Source: Bombyx mori (lineage: Eukaryota > Arthropoda > Insecta > Lepidoptera > Bombycidae). Taken from it: a DNA stretch of 64,000 nucleotides. The notes below the pieces were generated by a model. That model was not told where the DNA came from, did no database searches, and saw only the letters and a program-made list of their open reading frames with translations. The stretch is taken from positions 7,378,001 through 7,442,000 of the forward strand of contig NC_085108.1 in assembly GCF_030269925.1 (NCBI RefSeq), written 5' to 3'. Within the stretch, counting starts at the first letter, position 1. Each line of letters begins with the position of its first letter. The position numbers and the translations under genes were made by a program. Positions 20,178 through 31,183 of the stretch are shown here, piece by piece.

Positions 20178-20609
20178 GTCGTGGCCTAAAGGATAAGACG
20201 TCCGGTGCATTCGTGTGTAGCGATGCAACGGTGTTCGAATCCCGCAGGCGGGTGCCAATTATTCTAATGAAATACGTACTTAACAAATGTTCACGATTGA
20301 CTTCCACGGTGAAGGAATAACATCGTGTAATAAAAATGAAACCCGCAAAATTATAATTTGCGTAATTACTGGTGGTAGAACATCTTGTGAGTCCGCACAG
20401 GTAGGTATCACCGCCCCGCCTGTTTCTGCCGTGAAGCAGTAATGCGTTTCGGTTTGAAGGGTGGGGTAGCCGTCGTAACTATACTGAGACCTTAGAACTT
20501 ATATCTCGAGGTGGGTGGCGCATTTACGTTGTAGATGTCTATGGTCTTCGATAACCACTTAATACCAGATGGGCTGTGAGCTCATCCACCCGTCGATGCA
20601 ATAAAAAAA
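20178..20609 (+). repeat. Bm1 SINE, full length
   Basis: 432 bp, with a tRNA-like head (A box 'tggcctaaagg', B box 'gtgttcgaatccc'), the Bm1 body and an AATAAAAAAAG tail. Polymerase III internal promoter boxes are intact by eye. A 12-bp direct repeat GCGTTTTGATAG lies at 20142-20153 and 20638-20649, a little outside the SINE limits. Confidence 0.93.
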
Positions 20610-21082
20610 GAAAGTGCCAAAAAGAATTTGAATTTAAAAGCGTTTTGATAGATACACCTCTGACGTTTACAAGTTCTCTGAAACTTACAAAGGTTTGTTT
20701 CATTCTAATCACCTGTCAATCACTAAGATGTGCAAATGATTCATTTAATTACATATAAAACCTGACAAATTGATTCCCTGCAGGGGGCGGCCACTAAAAG
20801 TCTTTGCGGATATAAATTATTTATGTTCTCTGTTCGCCCCTTGTACGACGAGTCGTAAACATACGACCCTAATGCGGGGATCCAACTGTTACAAGTCCTC
20901 AGGGCGAAATACTGAATGTCAGAGTGATTACTTACTATCGAACGGGACGCGCGTATGGGAAAATAGTGGTGAACTTATTCCTTTTATGGCTGGAAGAGTG
21001 TAAAATGTCGCCTCAATTTGTATAGCTTTGTTCTTTCTATGTGGTTCACTTAGTTATTATTAACTTATTTTTATTTAATTTT

Positions 21083-21345
21083 TTACTAGCCGACCCTTCA
21101 GACTTCGTAGTGCCTCAATCGATAAATAAAAGACCTAAGCCTTTGTATAAAATAAACTTAAAACAAACAAAAGGAGCCCGTCCGACGGGGGACACATTAA
21201 AGGAAAAACAAAATTGTTATTTATATTTAATTCCGAGCATTATCATATTTATCTACCTTTTGAACCTTCTCTGGACTTCCACAAATAATTCAAGACCAAA
21301 ATTAGCCAGAATCTGTCCAGCCGTTCTCGAGTTTTAGCAAGACTA
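21083..21345 (+). repeat. Family E dispersed repeat
   Basis: Plus copy of the repeat also seen inverted at 6075-6345 ('agccgacccttcagacttcg', 'ggagcccgtccgacggggga', 'ctggacttccacaaataatt'). Confidence 0.6.
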
Positions 21346-21369
21346 ACGAGTAGCAATTCATCTATACCT

Positions 21370-21685
21370 ACTAATATTATAAGTCGAAGAGTTTGTTTGT
21401 TTGAACGCGCTAATCTCAGGATCTGCTGGTCCGATTTGAAAAATTCTTTCAGTGTTAGATAGCCCATTTATTGAGGAAGGCAATAGGCTATATAAGCTTA
21501 GACCAATACAAGTGGAGCACCAATAAAGAATGTTTCAAAATAGGGGCTTATAGCTCCTTAACATTCTATAATTAAAAAATATTTTCATTTTCTACGTAAA
21601 TGAAGTGGGGTAAAATTTAGCGTTATGTATAAGTAACTATTCCACGCGGACGGAGTCGCGGGCAAAAGCTAGTTTTTATATATAT
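21370..21685 (+). repeat. Family F dispersed repeat, uninterrupted copy
   Basis: Runs from 'tatacctactaatattataa' to 'cggagtcgcgggcaaaagct'. It is the empty-site counterpart of 37495-38038, which contains a Bm1 insertion. No ORF. Confidence 0.65.
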
Positions 21686-21807
21686 AGATTTTAAAGAATT
21701 AGCTGTAGTCTCCGGTGTTTATTTTGAATGTTCTAAATACGACCCTCATTCGCCGTAAACATCCTCCCAGATTGAGCTCCGTGAGCTCACCTACCAAACC
21801 GTACGCT

Positions 21808-21916
21808 AATTGCCTTTGTATGCGGACGAGCATACGAGCCATCTGATGGTGAGTGGTTACAATCGCTCGTGGACATCAGCAATGCCCGGGGCAGAGCCAA
21901 GACGCTGCCTAAACTA
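21808..21916 (-). mobile_element. BMC1-type LINE, short 3' end
   Basis: 'attgcctttgtatgcggacg' to 'cagagccaagacgctgccta' on the plus strand, i.e. a minus-oriented 3' terminus; decayed. Confidence 0.7.
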
Positions 21917-21978
21917 TATAGTTGGAAATGGCAACCCAAAATGCCGTCACCATCAATGACAGACGAGATATTAATTTA

Positions 21979-22113
21979 ACTATACTGAGATCTTAGAACT
22001 TATATCTCAAGGTGGGTGGCGCATTTACGTTGTAGATGTCCATGGGCTTTAGTAACCACTTAACACCAGGTGGGCTGTGAGCTCGTCCACCCATCTAAGC
22101 AATAAAAAAAAAA
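21979..22113 (+). repeat. Bm1 SINE, 3' third only
   Basis: From 'ctatactgagatcttagaac' to 'catctaagcaataaaaaaaa'. Confidence 0.85.
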
Positions 22114-22359
22114 GACCATACCATTTACTCTAACAAAATTTCTAGAAATCTGTTTGAAAGAAGATATCGTTTTCTCGCATTGAAACTGTATAATCTCAAA
22201 ACTTCTAATTTTACAGGAGAGCGTTTTAAAGGTTTAACATTTGATATTTTTAATATTAATCAACGTTTATTTTTAATTTATTACCAGTTACATTATCTGT
22301 ATTTTAAAGTAAGATAAAATTATGTATTAATTTTGTTAATAGTATTAAAAACATAAGTA

Positions 22360-22860
22360 AAAAAAATAAAAAAAAACTAAATTACGCTCTTTTGACAGTA
22401 TTTATTAGAAAAATGATTTTATTGTAAAAAAATGTGGGGTGCTTTTCAGGATATTATCAAAATAACCCTTCTACTCATATCTGTTCATAAAATATTTATA
22501 ACTACTGATACCATGCACCCCACGCTATTTTTACAATAAAATAATTATTTCTTAGACTATTTTTAATTCAAAGTTATTAAAATTTATGTTCTATTTATTA
22601 GTTAGATTTTCTATAAAAGTGTATTTTGTTAGTTTTTCTAAGCTATTATTTATTTTTCATTTTTTAGTTGAATTTAAATTTTTTCGATTGATATTTTTTT
22701 TTCAATATTTTTATAAAATATTGAATTGTCATCGGTCCTTAATAAGTATACCAAATTTCGAGTTAATCCGACGTTTTGAAGGGGGTCAAAATCATGTTCA
22801 AAGATTCCGTTACAAACATACATACATACGTCTGAAGTTAATAAAAGCGTATTAAAAATA
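22360..22860 (+). repeat. Family H foldback, near complete right side
   Basis: A short minus-oriented arm (22360-22434), a 92-bp centre bounded by GTGGGGTGC (22435) and GCACCCCAC (ends about 22525), and a full plus-oriented arm ending 'gaagttaataaaagcgtatt'. The symmetry about the centre marks it as an inverted-repeat (foldback) element. No transposase is seen. Confidence 0.7.
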
Positions 22861-23379
22861 CTGGTGATACCAAATGATTCCGTATACTAACTCAATTTTG
22901 AATATTTATGGAAATTGTACACTTTTAACGCGAAAAGACGATATCACTACATAGTATAATACAAAGTCGCTTTCTCTGTCCCTATATCCCTATGTATGCT
23001 TAGATCTTTAAAACTACGCAACGGATTTTGATGCGGCTTTTTTTAATAGATAGAGTGATTGAAGAGGATTGTTTATATATATAATAACATCTATTAAATA
23101 GTGGAGAAATCAATAATAAATTACAGTTTCCGAAGCGAAGCCAGGGCGAGTCGCTAGTTACATATCTATATATTAATACGTGAAGCAAAAACTTTGTATC
23201 CCTTTTTACGAAAATTGCGCGGACGGAGGAGTATGAAATTTTCCACACTTATAGAGATTATAGAGAAGAAGTGCACAATGCTAATATTTTTTTAAATAAT
23301 GCATAAAATATACATTAAATCAATAAAGAAAACATTACACACACTACCATGTATTTGACACACACACACATGTATACTT

Positions 23380-23592
23380 TCGCCGGATCTTCTCAGCGGG
23401 TCGCGATTCCGATCCGGTAGTAGATTCATTCGCGAAGCAATTGCTCTTGAGTTGTTAGGTCTCCTTCGGAGGCGCTCGGGCAGCTGTTAGCAAATCCCAC
23501 CCCTCCTGGCTGAGCCTTTGCTCGCCCACCTGTCCTGGTGAAACTGGAAAGGCCTTCGGGCCACCAGTAATCTCTCAATCATAAAAAAAAGC
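23380..23592 (+). repeat. Family B subtype, inserted in family G
   Basis: 'cgccggatcttctcagcggg...ctcaatcataaaaaaaa' with an A-tail at the right end. Near-identical 10-mers CATGTATACT (23370-23379) and CATGCATACT (23593-23602) flank it, as expected for a target-site duplication. A relative lies inverted at 41232-41465. Confidence 0.65.
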
Positions 23593-23646
23593 ATGCATAC
23601 TATTTGTTTATTGTCAAACTTTTCTTTTCAGTCTGTCAGTTATAGT

Positions 23647-24057
23647 TTTTTTTAGGGGTGTTATGACCTGGTAACTGAGACCTTTAAGTCATATCTTATT
23701 TTAATTTATATTCATATTTTAAGAAAAATGATATTATGGAGTGAAATGAAATGAAGATGATTAATTTGAGAGATTAATCAACTGGGATGAAATGAAATAA
23801 AATGAGATGATATAGGATGAAATATAATCGCAGTAAAATGGTGGTTGTTTACTAAGATTTTTTCAGTGGACTTTTTGGAGGAACCCGAGAAGTTACGTCC
23901 AGCGGCTTTGCTTCATTTTCCCACATTTGTGCACTTTCACAGATATTAAACAGTTAATAAACCACCATTATTACACATTTAAACCTGAAGAAACACTAAA
24001 TAGACAAAATAAAACAAATCACACAACCTCACTCTTCGCGTTCCCGCCAAAAAGTCC
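23647..24057 (-). repeat. Family C retroposon-like insertion with 13-bp duplication
   Basis: Starts with T8 and ends 'ttcccgccaaaaagtc', flanked by CTGTCAGTTATAG at 23634-23646 and 24058-24070. The interior has an ATGAAATGAAAT-rich segment and TIR-like ends ('agtggactttttggagg' / 'ccgccaaaaagtcc'). Class uncertain: the T-run and 13-bp duplication suggest retroposition. Confidence 0.55.
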
Positions 24058-24654
24058 TGTCAGTTATAGTCTGTCAAAATTGAGAATAGATTAAATATTG
24101 TTTACTCTTTATTAATATTTTTCTAAAGTGTAGTCTTGACGAAATCTGTGATTAAAGAAGTATAATAGTCGTCGACAATAGAATCATAATAGTGTACAAA
24201 CTTAAAATTTCCATTAGTTATAGTCGGGTTTCGACTACCAGGCGACCACGGGTAATTATAACTAAGTCGGTTAAAATCATATTTATATTTATTATGAAAC
24301 TTTTTACGCGCCAGCTGCGATCGTCCCTCGGGCGTCGAGGCTTTGAGTTCGAAACAAGAAATCGAATGACCGAGCTTCCGAAGTGCAAAACTTTCGAGCT
24401 TTTTCATTTAATTCTGTACTCCTATTGGGGTTTTGTAAATGAAAATTTTGTTGTTCGGATTGTAAATTAATAAAAAGCTTTGATGGACTATAATAAGCTA
24501 AATAAGTAATTAATGAGTTATCTTGGTTTTTTTTTTAGCTTACAAGCTTTTTTTTGCTCAGATGGACGGACGAGCTCACGACTCCCCTGGTGCTAAATGG
24601 TTACCATAACCCGTACACATCGTAGCTACTAAACCAACTTAAATGCTAAATCTT

Positions 24655-25134
24655 GTTGTAGTCCTAGGGTACCCCGCTGGTACATAGGGCCTTCACAAGT
24701 TGTCTCCACTTTACCCTGTCTTGCGCTTGCTCCTTGACATCACTCCAGGTCACGTTGGCAGTCCTCATCTCACTCTCCACGGTGCGTCGCCAAGTGTGTA
24801 CAGGGCGACCAGGTCTTCTCCTGCCAAGCGGTTGCCACTCAAACGCGATTGATGCTGCGTTGACTCCGCTGCGCCGTAGAGTGTGTCCTATCCAACGCCA
24901 TTTCCGATGAGCAATGTCTTCCGCGATGGGATTTTGGTCACATTTAGTTAAAAGGTCTTTATTAGAGATAGTGACTGGCCAGAATATGCGGAGTATCGAC
25001 CTCAAGCACTTATTTACAAATACCTGCAGTCGGTTCGTGAGTGTCTTGGTCACTCTCCAGGTCTCAGATCCGAACAGGAGAACACTCTTGACAATGGAGT
25101 CGAACAGGGTCAGCTTGATCCGACGAGCCATGAC
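24655..25134 (-). mobile_element. 5'-truncated LINE fragment with 13-bp target duplication
   Basis: 480-bp insertion flanked exactly by AATGCTAAATCTT (24642-24654 and 25135-25147). The 3' end has a very short UTR with a caa-rich tail ('ctacaacaag' on the minus strand). It is 5'-truncated, leaving only the C-terminal coding part. Confidence 0.85.
24664..25134 (-). pseudogene. LINE ORF2 C-terminal remnant
   Basis: About 156 codons open to the stop: 'MARRIKLTLFDSIVKSVLLF', 'GSETWRVTKTLTNRLQVFVN', 'HRKWRWIGHTLRR', 'GRPVHTWRRTVESEM'. This is the post-RT region found in RTE/CR1-like LINEs. RT and endonuclease are missing, so it is non-functional. Confidence 0.85.
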
Positions 25135-25263
25135 AATGCTAAATCTTAGCGTAGATAAAAATCTACCTTGAGATATGGGTTCTAAGGTCCCAGTTTTTAC
25201 AGTACAACCGAAACGCATTACTGTTTTAACGGCAGAGATATATTAAGTATATATCATAAAATT

Positions 25264-25690
25264 AAGCAGACTAGAGGTCCCGCAGTAGGTGAAATTCGAC
25301 TATAATTAATTGGAATTGTAAGTTTGTATACACTATTATGATTGTATTTTATACTTCTATAATCACAAATTTCGCCAAGACTACATTATAAAAAGTAATA
25401 ACAAAGACAAACAATTTTTAATCTAATCTCAATTTGACCACAGACGTCAAGAACAAAAGTTTGACAATAAATAGTATGCATGCGTGTGTGCGTCAAATAC
25501 ATGGTATGTAGTGTGTGTAATGTATTCTTTATTGATTTAAGGTATCTGTTATGCATTATTTAAAAAAAAAATTAGCATTGTGCACTTCTTCTCTATATTC
25601 TCTATAAGTATGGAAAATTTCATACTCCTCCGTACGCGCAATTTTCGTAAAAAGGGATACAAAGTTTTTGCTTCACGTATTAATATATAG
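25264..25690 (+). repeat. Family G, full copy 1 of a local cluster
   Basis: From 'gaggtcccgcagtaggtgaa' to 'cttcacgtattaatatatag'. About 425 bp, no ORF. Confidence 0.7.
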
Positions 25691-26029
25691 ATAAATATGT
25701 TTTTAAAATGAACTAAAGGGACAAAACTTTACCGGTCGCAGTTGTATCATTATCACCAGATCTAGAGAGCAAGACAAAATAAAGTTTTGGAGCACATTAA
25801 AACGCCCAACTAATTCTTGCTCAAGGGCATCGACAAGAACGCGGCGAGCACTAAACAAAATTGAGTTACGCAAACGTCAATTTATCCGGTTTTTATTGAA
25901 ATATACCCGGGTATTACGATCGTAAACCGGTTAAGCGGTAACCACAATCCATCTAGAGAGATCTATAGAACGTTTCGGGATAAAAAACGATGTATTTTCG
26001 GTTTGGATTACATGAAACCGATTTTATTA

Positions 26030-26455
26030 TACTAGTGGTCCCGCAGTAGTCGAAATTCGACTATAATTAATTCGAATTGTAAGTTTGTACACAATTATGA
26101 TTGTATTTTATACTTCTATAATCACAAATTTCGCCAAGACTACACTATAAAAAATATTAACAAAGACAAACAATATTTAATTTTAATCTATTCTCAATTT
26201 GACAACAGACGCCAAGAACAAAAGTTTGACAATAAATAGTATGCATGCTTGTGTGCGTCAAATACATGGTATGTAGTGTGTGTAATGTTTTCTTTATTGA
26301 TTGAACGAATATTTTATGCACTATTTAAAAAAAATATTAGCATTGTGCACTTCTTCTCTATATTGTCTATAAGTGTGGAAAACATACTCCTCCGTCCGCG
26401 CAATTTTCGTAAAAAGGGATACAAAGTTTTTGCTTCATTTATAGATTACAAATAA
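26030..26455 (+). repeat. Family G, copy 2 of the cluster
   Basis: Same orientation and extent as 25264-25690; slightly different 3' end ('gcttcatttatagattacaa'). Confidence 0.7.
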
Positions 26456-26561
26456 ATATGGTTCCCAAAACCACAAACCAGGATTCACTGAACTATAGAT
26501 GTTAATGATTCAAATATACAATTATATATGTAGGTTTAAACGTAAACACGTAATTGATAGT

Positions 26562-27015
26562 ACTAGTGATCCCGCAGTAGTCGAAATTCAACTATAATTA
26601 ATTGAAATTATAAGTTTGAACATTATTAAGGTTCTATTGTCAAAGACTATTGTATTACAGTAATCACAGATTTCGCCAAGACTGCACTATAGACAAATAA
26701 TATTAGAGACAAACAATATTAATCTATTCTCAATTTTACCACACACTTTAGGCAATAACAAAAGTTTAACAATAAACAAAGAGTATATATAAATGTTGTG
26801 TGTCAAATACATGGTAGTGTGTGTATTTTTTTTTTATTGATTTAATGTTTTATTAATGCATAATTTACAAAATATATTAGCATTCTGCACTCCTTCTCTA
26901 TATTCTCTATAAGTGTGGGAAATTTCACACTCCTCCGTCCGCGTTCATACTCCTCCGTCCGCGCAATTTTCGTAAAAAGGGGTACAAAGATTTTGCTTCA
27001 CGTATTAATATATGG
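26562..27015 (+). repeat. Family G, copy 3 of the cluster
   Basis: Diverged copy carrying an internal duplication of 'catactcctccgtccgcg' near 26927-26960. Confidence 0.7.
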
Positions 27016-27284
27016 ATTGACTACCAAACAATTGCTAGCATATGCAGAGATGCCTTGCGGGTGAGCGCAGTGGTTCTAGGTAGTATTGATAAGCCCTATT
27101 GCGGCGGAAGCGATGTGGTGGAAAAAAAAAGATGAGGGGGGAAGGTGGGAAAACACAGATCTAACCGAAGTCCCTTCGCAGACTCGGAGGTTTCAAACGA
27201 TAGACGAACAGAAGTCCTGTGACAATGACATCTGATGTTCAGCGAAGTTCCTCCCTACAAAAAAATTAATAACTAAACCTGCCG

Positions 27285-27655
27285 CGGTAAAGCTATTGCA
27301 TAGCATTTTTTATTAACTTATGCAATTATAATTAAACAATGATAATTTAATATTAAAACAATAATAAAACAAGACCACGCTATATTAAACATTAATAAAA
27401 GCAAAACCTTAACTGTCCCCTTCACACTCATAAGCTAGACCGCGCGAGAGAGAGATGGGGAGACTTTCCATGATGCGCATGCAGTGTGACGTCACGCCAC
27501 GCGCTTATTCGCAAACACTACACAAGCGCAACGTGTGAATGTGTTGAACGCGAGTTATATGATAAGCGGTGTTAGGTTTTTTTCGTTACGGAATTTCGTG
27601 ATTCGGTCGCCGCGCTCAAGGCCCGCGATAAAAGCTATGCAATAGCTTAAAAATC
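27285..27655. repeat. Possible inverted-repeat element
   Basis: The motif AAAGCTATTGCATAGC near 27293 is repeated inverted near 27628 ('aaaagctatgcaatagctta'). The interior is CG-richer. No ORF. Class unknown. Confidence 0.4.
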
Positions 27656-27913
27656 TCCGTACACATGTAAACCAGACCTAAACGCGCTAATGTATGAAAA
27701 AACATTAAATTTTATTCTGGCCACGTAAGTTTCACGGCTGTAGACATAAATTTGTATGAAGTTGTACGTTTTTATACAGCCGGTAATGCATTACAGGGTA
27801 TGAATGTTTTTAACGTAGATGAGAAGGCTGGTGGTAACTAGTGATCGGTGCTCATGGAAATCGTAATATAACCATGCGCTTGGAGAGTCAAATTCATTGT
27901 CAACAGCTTCGAA

Positions 27914-28353
27914 GTCGTCTTGGCCTAAGGATAAGACGTCCGGTGCATTCGTATCTGGCGATGCACCGGTGTTCGAATCCCGCAGGCGGGTACCAATTTT
28001 TCTAATGAAATACGTATTCAACAAATGTTCACGATTGACTTCCACGGTGAAGGAATAACTTCGTGTAATTAATAAAAATCAAACCCGCAAAACTATAATT
28101 TGCGTAATTACTGGTGGCAGGATCTCTTGTGAGTCCGCGCGGGTAGGTGCTACCGCCCTGCCTATTTCTGCCGGGAAGCAGTAATGCGTTTCGGTTTGAA
28201 GAGTGGGGCAGCCGTTGTAACAATACTGAGAACTTAGAGTTTCTATCTCAAGATGGGTAGCGCACTTACGTTGTAGATGTCTATGGGCTCCAGTAACCAC
28301 TCAACACCAGGTAGACTGTGAGCTCGTCCACCCATTTAAGCAATAAAAAAAAA
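27914..28353 (+). repeat. Bm1 SINE, full length
   Basis: tRNA-like head (B box 'gtgttcgaatcccgcaggcg') to the AATAAAAAAAAA tail; about 440 bp. Confidence 0.92.
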
Positions 28354-28686
28354 CTTCGCTCCTTCGCTATGATAAGTCCTTCTTCAAATAAGGGTGAAGA
28401 GAGTTCTCCTACGTGGACTTGTCTCTAGTCTTAGCACGGTTGGAGGTACGAAGGTAATGCTTCCGATAGATCACAACCAGGTGCAGTTCGAGAAAGTACT
28501 CGGAATCGCAACTCTACATTTTGTAGAGGTAAGAAATATTAAATTTTAATACACATCGGAAGAGTACGTGCTTGCTCATTATGTGAACACACGGGGTGTT
28601 TCATTGGCGATTATTTTTCGTATTTTTTCTGTGTATACATATTCGCATAGTAGCTGTTTGTATTTAGGGTACATTTTGTTTAGTTT
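28354..28686. other. No feature recognised
   Basis: No gene or recognisable repeat. Confidence 0.35.
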
Positions 28687-28879
28687 ACTGGTGGTAGGAC
28701 GTCTTGTGAGTCCGTACGGGTAGGTACCACCGCCCCTGCCTATTTCTGCCGTGAAGTTGTAATGCGTTTCGGCTTGAAGGACGGGGCAGCTGTTGTAGAT
28801 GTCTATGGGCTCGGGTAGCCACTTAACATCTGGTGCGCCGTGAGCTCATCCACCGATCTAAGCAATAAAATAAAAAAAC
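28687..28879 (+). repeat. Bm1 SINE with internal deletion
   Basis: Starts ACTGGTGGTAGGACG and ends 'ctaagcaataaaataaaaaa'. The block between 'gcagctgttgta' and 'gatgtctatggg' is deleted. Confidence 0.85.
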
Positions 28880-29133
28880 ATATATGATATGTATAAAATT
28901 GTCATAGTCCATTGTGAATGTCAAATTAAACAGGCAATATTTATAATTAATACACTCACCGGTTGCAGGACGTACTGTGGACACGCAGAGGGATATATTG
29001 CATTTTTTTCACATTTTTTGTATATTTTTATTTCTTAGATTTGTGGACGAGCTCACAACCCACCTGGTGCTAAGTGGTTACTGGAGCCCATACACATCTA
29101 CAACGTAAATGCCGCCACCCACCTTGAGATATA

Positions 29134-30854
29134 CAGTCGTGGTCAACTAATTAGGGACATTCAAGATAGTGAAGGGCTATAACCGGTTATGTATATTTAA
29201 ATATAAAACCCTATTGATTTCTCAGCACCTATTATTTGCATAATGTGGTCCGATTATTATGCTATAAATGGCTGTAAATAAAAGAATTAATAAATTGAAA
29301 AAGTATTTAATATCAAAGATTAAACATGTATTAAATATTAAGGTACAATTTTGTAGTGGACATTTAATTAAGGACAGTAAAGTACAATGAAAAATACAGT
29401 TACACAAAACTTATAATCTTCAGTGTTATAATATCTTTAACAGCTCCATTTTATTACGTGTAAAATCAGTACCCAGTAGCAAAACCTTTGTTAGTAATTA
29501 CCGCTTGACACCGATGTGGCATAGACATTATCAGTTTCTGACATGTTTCGACAGGAATGTTTGCCCATGCCTCACAAAAAGCTTCATGAAGTTCATCCAA
29601 ATTTGTATTACGATAAGTGGCAACTTTTTTCTTGATTTCGTGCCAAAGGTGCTCAATTGGGTTGAGGTCCGGGCTATTTGCTGGCCAATCTAGCACCGAT
29701 ACAAACTGACTGGTAAGAAACGACTTGACTGAATGGGCGGTATGTTTCGGGTCGTTATCCTGCTGAAACATCCATATAATAGGGAGATGCTCCTCAGCAT
29801 AGGGAAGCATAGTTTCTTCCAATATTGCCTTGTATTGATGTTGGTCTAAGTTACCCTGAACTTTCCTCACAGGTCCCACTCCACGTCCAGAAAATGAACC
29901 CCATATTTTAATGTTTCCACCGCCATGTTTCACCTGTTTTTTTGTGAATCTTGGATTCATTTCCGCTTTTACAGGACGCCGTACATATTGCCTTCCATCT
30001 GAAGAAATCAAATTAACCTTGGTCTCGTCAGAGAAAAGTACATGTTGCCATTGGGCGTAGGTCCAATGTCCATATTTACGTGCAAATGCCAAACGAGCAT
30101 TTCTATGTTCTTTCTTCAACAACGGTACTTTGCGAGCCACTCTTCCGAACAACCCTGCTTCTACCAAACGTCGTCGAACGGTCCTCGCAGATACACCGGC
30201 TCTTTCGTTTGCCCCAAACACTTCGTGTTTAATTAAAATAGAGCCTAGAAACGAATCTTTCTTAGCTAACCTGGTTATCATTCTATCTTCTTGCGGAGTC
30301 GTTTTTCTCGATTTTTTTGTTCTGGGCACATTTAAAGCTGTGTTATAGCGCTTGAAATGTTGCACTGCATTGGATACCATAGTTTTTGAACAATTTAAAT
30401 GTTGTGCTATCCTTCGGTATGACCAACCACGCTCGACAAACTTCATGATAATTTTTCGTAGTGTTGGATCGCAACTTTTATTTTTTCAAAATAATTCTCA
30501 AGACTTAAAATAAAAAATCTGGATTGCCGCCAAAACAACCACTAAACAATAAGAAAAGAAACAAAAAAGTATTAAAATTCCAATTTTGAAATTAGAACGC
30601 AATACCTCAGTGTCCCTAATTAAATGGCCAGCCAGCATTCTTTGAACCAGTAGCACTATGATATTGTATCAGCTATACTGTAAAGAAGTTTAATGTTTAA
30701 GAAGTTGTTATTGTTTGTATAATCGCGCACATAAATGACTAATTACACTTACATGTAAAAGATAGGGAATATTACTAAGACTCGTTAGAAAATTAAAAAA
30801 ATATTCACAATTTGGCTTAACTAGAGATTGTCCCTAATTAGTTGACCACGACTG
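29134..30854. mobile_element. Tc1-like DNA transposon with IR/DR ends
   Basis: 1,721 bp, flanked by TA on both sides (29132-29133 and 30855-30856). The first 26 bases (29134-29159, starting CAGTCGTGGTCAACTAATTA) are an exact inverse of the last 26. A second, related motif lies 225 bp inside each end (29358-29379 and 30608-30629), giving two direct repeats per ~246-bp arm, i.e. the IR/DR layout of Sleeping Beauty-type elements. It encodes one transposase on the minus strand. Confidence 0.95.
29466..30446 (-). CDS. Tc1-family DD34E transposase
   Basis: 326 residues. N-terminal helix-turn-helix DNA-binding region ('WSYRRIAQHLNCSKTMVSNA', then a second around 'VSARTVRRRLVEAGLFGR'). The catalytic core has Asp140 in 'LFSDETK', Asp230 in 'FQQDNDPKH' and Glu265 in 'NSPDLNPIEHLW', with 34 residues between the second Asp and Glu, so DD34E. 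The frame is open and motif-complete. The ATG used may be internal: the frame stays open 14 codons further upstream with residues 'DPTLRKII' before a stop, so the N-terminus is slightly shorter than usual for Tc1 proteins (about 340). The enzyme would cut and paste the element at TA sites. Confidence 0.94.
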   Translation of the reverse strand: MKFVERGWSYRRIAQHLNCSKTMVSNAVQHFKRYNTALNVPRTKKSRKTTPQEDRMITRLAKKDSFLGSILIKHEVFGANERAGVSARTVRRRLVEAGLFGRVARKVPLLKKEHRNARLAFARKYGHWTYAQWQHVLFSDETKVNLISSDGRQYVRRPVKAEMNPRFTKKQVKHGGGNIKIWGSFSGRGVGPVRKVQGNLDQHQYKAILEETMLPYAEEHLPIIWMFQQDNDPKHTAHSVKSFLTSQFVSVLDWPANSPDLNPIEHLWHEIKKKVATYRNTNLDELHEAFCEAWANIPVETCQKLIMSMPHRCQAVITNKGFATGY

Positions 30855-31183
30855 TAAGTTCTAAGGTCTCAGTATAGTTACAACGGCTGCCCTACCCTTC
30901 AAATCGAAACCCATCACTGCTTCACGGCAGAAATAGGCAGGGTAGTGTTACCTACCCGTGCGGACTCCCAAGAGGTCCTACCACCAGTAATTACGCAAAT
31001 TATAAATTTTGCGAGTTTGATTTTTATTACACGATGTTATTCCTTCACCGTGGAAGTCAATCGTGAACATTTGTTGAGTACGTATTTCATTAGAAAAATT
31101 GATACCCGCCTGGGATTCGAACACCGTTGCATCGCTTCAACACGAATGCACCGGACGTCTTATCCTTTAGGCCACGACGACTA

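Larger units (their letters stand above)
23155..24240 (-). repeat. Family G copy with two nested insertions
   Basis: Minus-oriented family G: 'atattaatacgtgaagcaaa' at the left, 'catgtatttgacacacacac', then 'attgagaatagattaaatat' and 'tatagtcgggtttcgactac' at the right. It is interrupted by a family B subtype (about 23380-23592) and by a poly(T)-ended insertion (23647-24057). The flanking host sequence rejoins cleanly. Confidence 0.65.
24550..25235 (-). repeat. Bm1 SINE (decayed) split by a LINE fragment
   Basis: Left part 24550-24654 ('gctcagatggacggacgagc') and right part 25135-25235 ('ctaccttgagatatgggttc') are one decayed Bm1 copy interrupted by the LINE fragment at 24655-25134. Confidence 0.8.
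29021..31183 (-). repeat. Bm1 SINE, full length, split by a Tc1-like transposon
   Basis: The 3' part is 29021-29133 and the rest, to the tRNA-like head, is 30855-31183. The two halves rejoin in Bm1 at 'cttgagata|taagttctaagg' with only a TA duplicated. Confidence 0.9.
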
